This document shows positions 60,318 through 64,000 of a stretch of DNA of 64,000 bases, one piece after another. The notes under the pieces were generated by a model. It saw nothing but the letters and a program-made list of their open reading frames with translations. It searched no databases and was not told where the DNA came from. The stretch is from Bacteroidia bacterium (lineage in GTDB: Bacteria > Bacteroidota > Bacteroidia > Chitinophagales > Chitinophagaceae): contig JAUICZ010000003.1 of assembly GCA_030429205.1 (NCBI GenBank), forward strand, positions 186,001 to 250,000. The letters run 5' to 3'. The translations under genes were made by a program, and so were the position numbers. Each line of letters opens with the position of its first letter. The first letter of the stretch is position 1.

Positions 60318-61450
60318 TTTACAGGAAATAGTATTCTATATATCTTTTTGATAGGCTTCAGTATCGGATACCTTTTATCTATCGGCATCTCATGGTCAAA
60401 GTCATAATGGCTACGCGGTGGCTGTGCCATTATCTTTTGAAACTCCTCATCCGTCCACCCAAACTTCTTCAATACAAATTCATAGTCTTGCTCAAACACC
60501 TCCTGCGGATAAATAGGCTGCTCCAGTTCTTTTAAAGCCTGCTCTTTTGTTATCTGCTTACTAAATATCAAGTCGCTCAAATGAGCTTTCCTTTTATCTA
60601 TTTTAAATTTAGTCGGTAAAATGTATCCCTGATAAAAACGTGTCCATACGCTCTCATAGTGTTTACCACCATAATCCCTCCAACCCAATTCTTCCTGAAT
60701 CAGTTTCTTTACGTTCGCTTTGTTATAGTCGACATAGTTAAGTATAGATACTGACTGAACACCTTTCATTTTTTGGTAATAACGCTTCACCTTGGCATCC
60801 ATAAATGGAAAGGTCTTCAACTCTACCGTACCATATTTTTTATGAATTGCTTTGATATTGATATGGTCAGCCTTAGGGTGTATCCAGCTCTTAGGTAAGG
60901 TATTTTCAGTTTGCACATTCGTACCGCTCAAAATGTACTTATACCCTTTCTCTCCGGCGTATCTGTATAGTGTTGCAAAAATTGCATGGTCTGTAATCGC
61001 TTCAATATCTACAACCGACGCTTTTAAGTATGATTGCTGGATATCTTTAAACTCCTCCCAGTTGATCACATAGGTATGCAGATCAAAACCCAACCTACTA
61101 ACTATATTCTCGATATTCTTAACCGCCAGCTCACTGTTCCAACCATTATCAAAATGTATTGCCATAGGGCGCAAGCCATACTTCTTGGCAAGGTATGCCA
61201 CGTACGTACTATCTACACCTCCACTAAGCCCCATCACACAATCGTATGGCTTACCTTTTCCGTCTTCTTTTATCTTCTTAACTATCTCTGCTAGTTCTTT
61301 TTCACCTTCCTCTCCGCTGCACACTTTTTCTTTATAGCTTTCCTGAAACTCGTAATAGTAATTACAAATCCCTTTCTCATCAAAAGTAATGTCAGGATCA
61401 GCAATATTATCCATTACAGAAATGGAACATTGTTGATAGTTATCTTGCAT
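60314..61450 (-). CDS. N-acetyl sugar amidotransferase (WbpG/PseA-like)
   Basis: 378 residues from ATG 61450 (a TTG four codons upstream is less likely; AAAGGT lies just before the ATG). It has the ITFDEKGICNYY opening and a PP-loop ATP motif VMGLSGGVDSTYVAYLAKK (about 92-110), with a HFDNGWNSE segment after it. WbpG/PseA enzymes turn an N-acetyl group into an acetamidino group with ammonia from HisH/HisF. Pairing with those genes makes the call solid. The N-terminal CxxC zinc cysteines of some relatives are only partly present. Confidence 0.93.
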   Translation of the reverse strand: MQDNYQQCSISVMDNIADPDITFDEKGICNYYYEFQESYKEKVCSGEEGEKELAEIVKKIKEDGKGKPYDCVMGLSGGVDSTYVAYLAKKYGLRPMAIHFDNGWNSELAVKNIENIVSRLGFDLHTYVINWEEFKDIQQSYLKASVVDIEAITDHAIFATLYRYAGEKGYKYILSGTNVQTENTLPKSWIHPKADHINIKAIHKKYGTVELKTFPFMDAKVKRYYQKMKGVQSVSILNYVDYNKANVKKLIQEELGWRDYGGKHYESVWTRFYQGYILPTKFKIDKRKAHLSDLIFSKQITKEQALKELEQPIYPQEVFEQDYEFVLKKFGWTDEEFQKIMAQPPRSHYDFDHEMPIDKRYPILKPIKKIYRILFPVK

Positions 61451-61483
61451 ACCTTTATTCAATTACTCCTTGTTTATTTTATT

Positions 61484-62710
61484 TCACGAGTCACTCACAA
61501 GAAACTCGCCCATTTCCTTTGCCAGTTGTACTGCATTACACATTTCACGATGCTTTGCCACAGCATTACTTCTTTTCTGTTCTTTCTCCTCAACTGAAAG
61601 GCTATTATATTTCGTCAACTCTACAGCAAGAGCTTCACCTGTTATATCTTTATCCAGCAAACCACCTACTGCATCATCCACAATCTCACTAGTCCCTCCT
61701 ACATCTGTCGCTAATACCGGTATACCTACCGAGAACGATTCCATGATAGATACAGGCACTCCTTCAGCACTGCTTACATTCACAAAAATATCAAAACTAT
61801 GTTGGGCGTAAAACTCAATTATCTTATCGCTCTTAATAAAACCCTGAAAGGTGAATTTATCACCCAGATTGTACTGGCGATGCAGTTCCCTTAACTCATC
61901 TTCCAAAGGCCCATCACCCACATGCGTCCACTCAACAGAAATATCTAAATGCTTAACTGCTTCCAGCATCAAGTGTATTCTCTTAACCGGTGCCATTAGC
62001 GAGCAGCTCACTACTCTCAACACGCCATCAGTTGATGGCTTTGAGATAGCACCTGTCGCATTGATCGAACCTAACCTCATCAATTTAAGTTTCGACACAC
62101 TGAACGGGTACCTCTCTGCAATATATTGCTTACCATTTTCAGCAATAGGCACCATGTAAGAGATGCTTTTCAATAATGGTTTTCTGTATGGAATATAACC
62201 GTGATGACGCTCTTCGTAAAGGTCAAAATTATGCACCCTTACTATCGACTTTTTCAGTTTACCAGAGTCAACAAACGGCATGATCTCACAACTACCTATA
62301 CCCCAATAAAAATACCATACAGTATTTTCATTCATCTCACTCACTACATTTTTAATAATCGGATGGTCCAACAGCCTAATTATCTTCAGACTAACTGTTG
62401 CCCAAGAAATGAAGTGGTTTTTATTAGCGTATACTTTCTTATCGAAAAACTCTGCAAGAAAGCGAGACCTATGCTTATGCAGGAATATTTTCAGTATATC
62501 TGCTTTCTTTAATGGCTCACCCCATTTTTTAAATAAAGGAGGCAATACTTTTATTCCTTCAGGCACATCAACATTAGTTGTTGTCTCGCTACTGCTGTAA
62601 GGAATAATGGTTATATCGTCGAAGTAATGAACCAGCTCTTTCAGCTCATTCGTCTTCCACTGTTCACCTAAATTATACGGGTATGCGCTTGTAAAGTATA
62701 TCAGTTTCAC
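61484..62710 (-). CDS. glycosyltransferase family 4
   Basis: 408 residues, starting at GTG. The N-terminus KLIYFTSAYPYNLGEQWKTN has the acceptor-domain form. The donor domain has RVVSCSLMAPVKRIHLMLEA and the GT4 motif NVSSAEGVPVSIMESFSVGI (about 314-333), followed by PVLATDVGGTSEIV. Similar enzymes transfer the second or later sugar of a repeat unit. Confidence 0.93.
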   Translation of the reverse strand: MKLIYFTSAYPYNLGEQWKTNELKELVHYFDDITIIPYSSSETTTNVDVPEGIKVLPPLFKKWGEPLKKADILKIFLHKHRSRFLAEFFDKKVYANKNHFISWATVSLKIIRLLDHPIIKNVVSEMNENTVWYFYWGIGSCEIMPFVDSGKLKKSIVRVHNFDLYEERHHGYIPYRKPLLKSISYMVPIAENGKQYIAERYPFSVSKLKLMRLGSINATGAISKPSTDGVLRVVSCSLMAPVKRIHLMLEAVKHLDISVEWTHVGDGPLEDELRELHRQYNLGDKFTFQGFIKSDKIIEFYAQHSFDIFVNVSSAEGVPVSIMESFSVGIPVLATDVGGTSEIVDDAVGGLLDKDITGEALAVELTKYNSLSVEEKEQKRSNAVAKHREMCNAVQLAKEMGEFLVSDS

Positions 62711-62734
62711 TGTCTGAAATAGACGTGTTTGCTA

Positions 62735-63457
62735 TTACTGTTGGCTAAGCTCCATCACTAAGCCCTCCCTCAACATTGGGAATTTCTTGATCAGCATGTT
62801 CCTCATAAAGCCTTTTTGTCTGTAGTTTTCACAATAAAAGAAAGACTCTGTATGATAACCTGCCTGGTTAGCTATTTTAGCCAATGTATATGGTGTAAAC
62901 CAATACCTGTGATCGGTATTGATGAACTCAATATTCCTTCTCACTAACCACATATTACTAAAGCAAGTGGCGTTTGGAACAGTAATGATCATTTTCTTAA
63001 AATTCTTACCATAACGCTTTTTAATATCGTTCAGGAAAGAAACAGGGTTGTCGATATGCTCCAATATCTCACCCAATATGATGTAATCGTATGTATCACT
63101 AGTCAACACATCTAATACGGGGTCGTTAATAATATCGTGGCAGTATATGTCCGGAATATTGTATTTGTTTGCTATTTCTTCAACAGCCTCTTTGTTGATA
63201 TCAATACCAATACATTTTTCCGTATGCTCAAGAAACAAACCATGCAACCAGTTGCCCTCATCCATTTTTTGCTGAACCAATGGTAAGTGGTCGCAAAAAC
63301 CAAGGTGAATGATCTTTTTACCTTTTGCAAATTCGATCAGTTTATCCATGCGGGCTTCAACAACCTTGCTGGATGCAGTGTCAACATACTTAACAAACCT
63401 ACTATTAGAAAACAGCTCTCCTGTTAAGTATTTGTCTGTTCCTTGTTCAAATTTCAT
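62735..63457 (-). CDS. class I SAM-dependent methyltransferase
   Basis: 240 residues with a Rossmann methyltransferase core: KKIIHLGFCDHLPLVQQKM (motif I-like), CIGIDINKEAVEEI, the acidic CHDIINDPVLD and IILGEILEHIDNPVSFL with FKKMIITVPNATCF after. It probably methylates a sugar or lipid-linked intermediate; the residue modified is unknown. Its neighbours are 24 and 36 bases away. Confidence 0.9.
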   Translation of the reverse strand: MKFEQGTDKYLTGELFSNSRFVKYVDTASSKVVEARMDKLIEFAKGKKIIHLGFCDHLPLVQQKMDEGNWLHGLFLEHTEKCIGIDINKEAVEEIANKYNIPDIYCHDIINDPVLDVLTSDTYDYIILGEILEHIDNPVSFLNDIKKRYGKNFKKMIITVPNATCFSNMWLVRRNIEFINTDHRYWFTPYTLAKIANQAGYHTESFFYCENYRQKGFMRNMLIKKFPMLREGLVMELSQQ

Positions 63458-63493
63458 GACTTGATTTTTATACTGTTTATGTACAATTATAGA

Positions 63494-64000
63494 CTAACGT
63501 AGCAGCATTTTCTTTACTACAGATAGTAACATGTTTTTTTGATCTAACCTTTTCTTATTCTTATTGATCTGCTCTATCTCTTCTTTACTAAGCGGGCAGT
63601 CTTTATGATTGAAGTAACGTTCCAGCACCATTTTACGCAACCTTGGGTATTCTTTTTTTGCGTAGTCAGAGCTGCGCTCCTGATCATCGTGCGTTCTATC
63701 CCAATATAAATGGCTGGACACTTTCACCATAGGGTAATACATAGCTATCCTGAACCACAGGTCTGTATCGCCAATCATCCTTTCGCCACTAAAGCGCCCC
63801 ACCTTATCAAAAGCTTCTTTTAATATTATTGATGATCCTGGTGCTCTATGAAAATGGGCATACCCATTAAAGTGCTCCATGTAAGTATCATGCGAGTTCA
63901 ACATTACAGGGTATGTTGTTTTAGGGTCCGGAAAAATGGCACATAAACCAAAGCCCGCATCGGGAAACGTCTCCATACTTCTTACCATCACGGGTAAACA
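63494..64000 (-). CDS. glycosyltransferase family 2, C-terminal part
   Basis: The frame is open to the right edge, so the 5' part is missing; about 168 residues are visible. LMVRSMETFPDAGFGLC-type sequence (seen as VMVRSMETFPDAGFG), HRAPGSSIILKEAFDKVGRF and MIGDTDLWFRIAMYYPMVKV are the acceptor half of GT2 enzymes, including the ED-like metal/catalytic region GDTDLW. The remaining DXD motif should lie beyond 64000. Confidence 0.85.
   Translation of the reverse strand, partial: CLPVMVRSMETFPDAGFGLCAIFPDPKTTYPVMLNSHDTYMEHFNGYAHFHRAPGSSIILKEAFDKVGRFSGERMIGDTDLWFRIAMYYPMVKVSSHLYWDRTHDDQERSSDYAKKEYPRLRKMVLERYFNHKDCPLSKEEIEQINKNKKRLDQKNMLLSVVKKMLLR

Overview
This window comes from a Bacteroidota chromosome, probably a Chitinophagales/Chitinophagaceae-like organism. 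The evidence is Bacteroidota-type promoters (TTG, 19-20 bases, TAnnTTTG) before dps, rpmE, tRNA-Glu and other genes; two type IX secretion cargo proteins (one with a type B/gliding C-terminal domain, one with a type A tail); and families largely confined to this phylum (DUF4294, DUF4295, DUF6427, the GlmU-like nucleotidyltransferase, BshB1, PorT-like barrels). Genus-level placement is inference.

Layout. Positions 1-3.4 kb are an accessory, repeat-rich segment. It holds the start of a Crp/Fnr-type regulator, an orphan 326-residue protein with a Cys/His cluster lying between inverted copies of a short GC-rich repeat, dispersed repeats, a candidate structured RNA, and two small membrane proteins with duplicated upstream DNA. 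From 3.6 to 9 kb are sucC, a membrane protein/winged-helix regulator/creD/dgkA/DUF1361 cluster with two matching palindromes, and dps. A 1983-residue SprB-repeat adhesin-like protein fills 9-15 kb. From 15 to 31.7 kb are mostly housekeeping genes (dsbD, purQ, bshB1, rpmB-rpmG-DUF4295, pdhC, dnaX) mixed with secreted proteins of unknown role. From 31.9 to 43.8 kb lie tandem acyltransferases, an MscS channel, an MlaD-like protein, three tandem outer-membrane barrels, an MBL hydrolase, a TlpA-like protein, rpmE, a GlmU-like gene, tpiA and two tRNAs.

From 43.8 kb to the right edge, 20 minus-strand genes, mostly abutting or overlapping, form a surface-polysaccharide operon. It encodes a WecA/WbpL-like initiating transferase with an epimerase partner, at least eight glycosyltransferases, a polymerase, a carbamoyltransferase, a deacetylase and a methyltransferase. 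It also has a WbpB/WbpE/WbpD-like trio next to WbpG/HisH/HisF-like proteins, which points to a 2,3-diamino sugar acid carrying an acetamidino group.

Best leads: an A9 run in dnaX where slippage in either direction brings a stop within a few codons, right after the clamp-loader core; a pseudoknot-forming element near 1.74-1.87 kb; twin palindromes in the creD cluster; inverted repeats around the orphan gene at 192-1172; and a nearly perfect 462-bp tandem duplication in the adhesin gene. All comparisons were made by eye; no database search or folding program was run.
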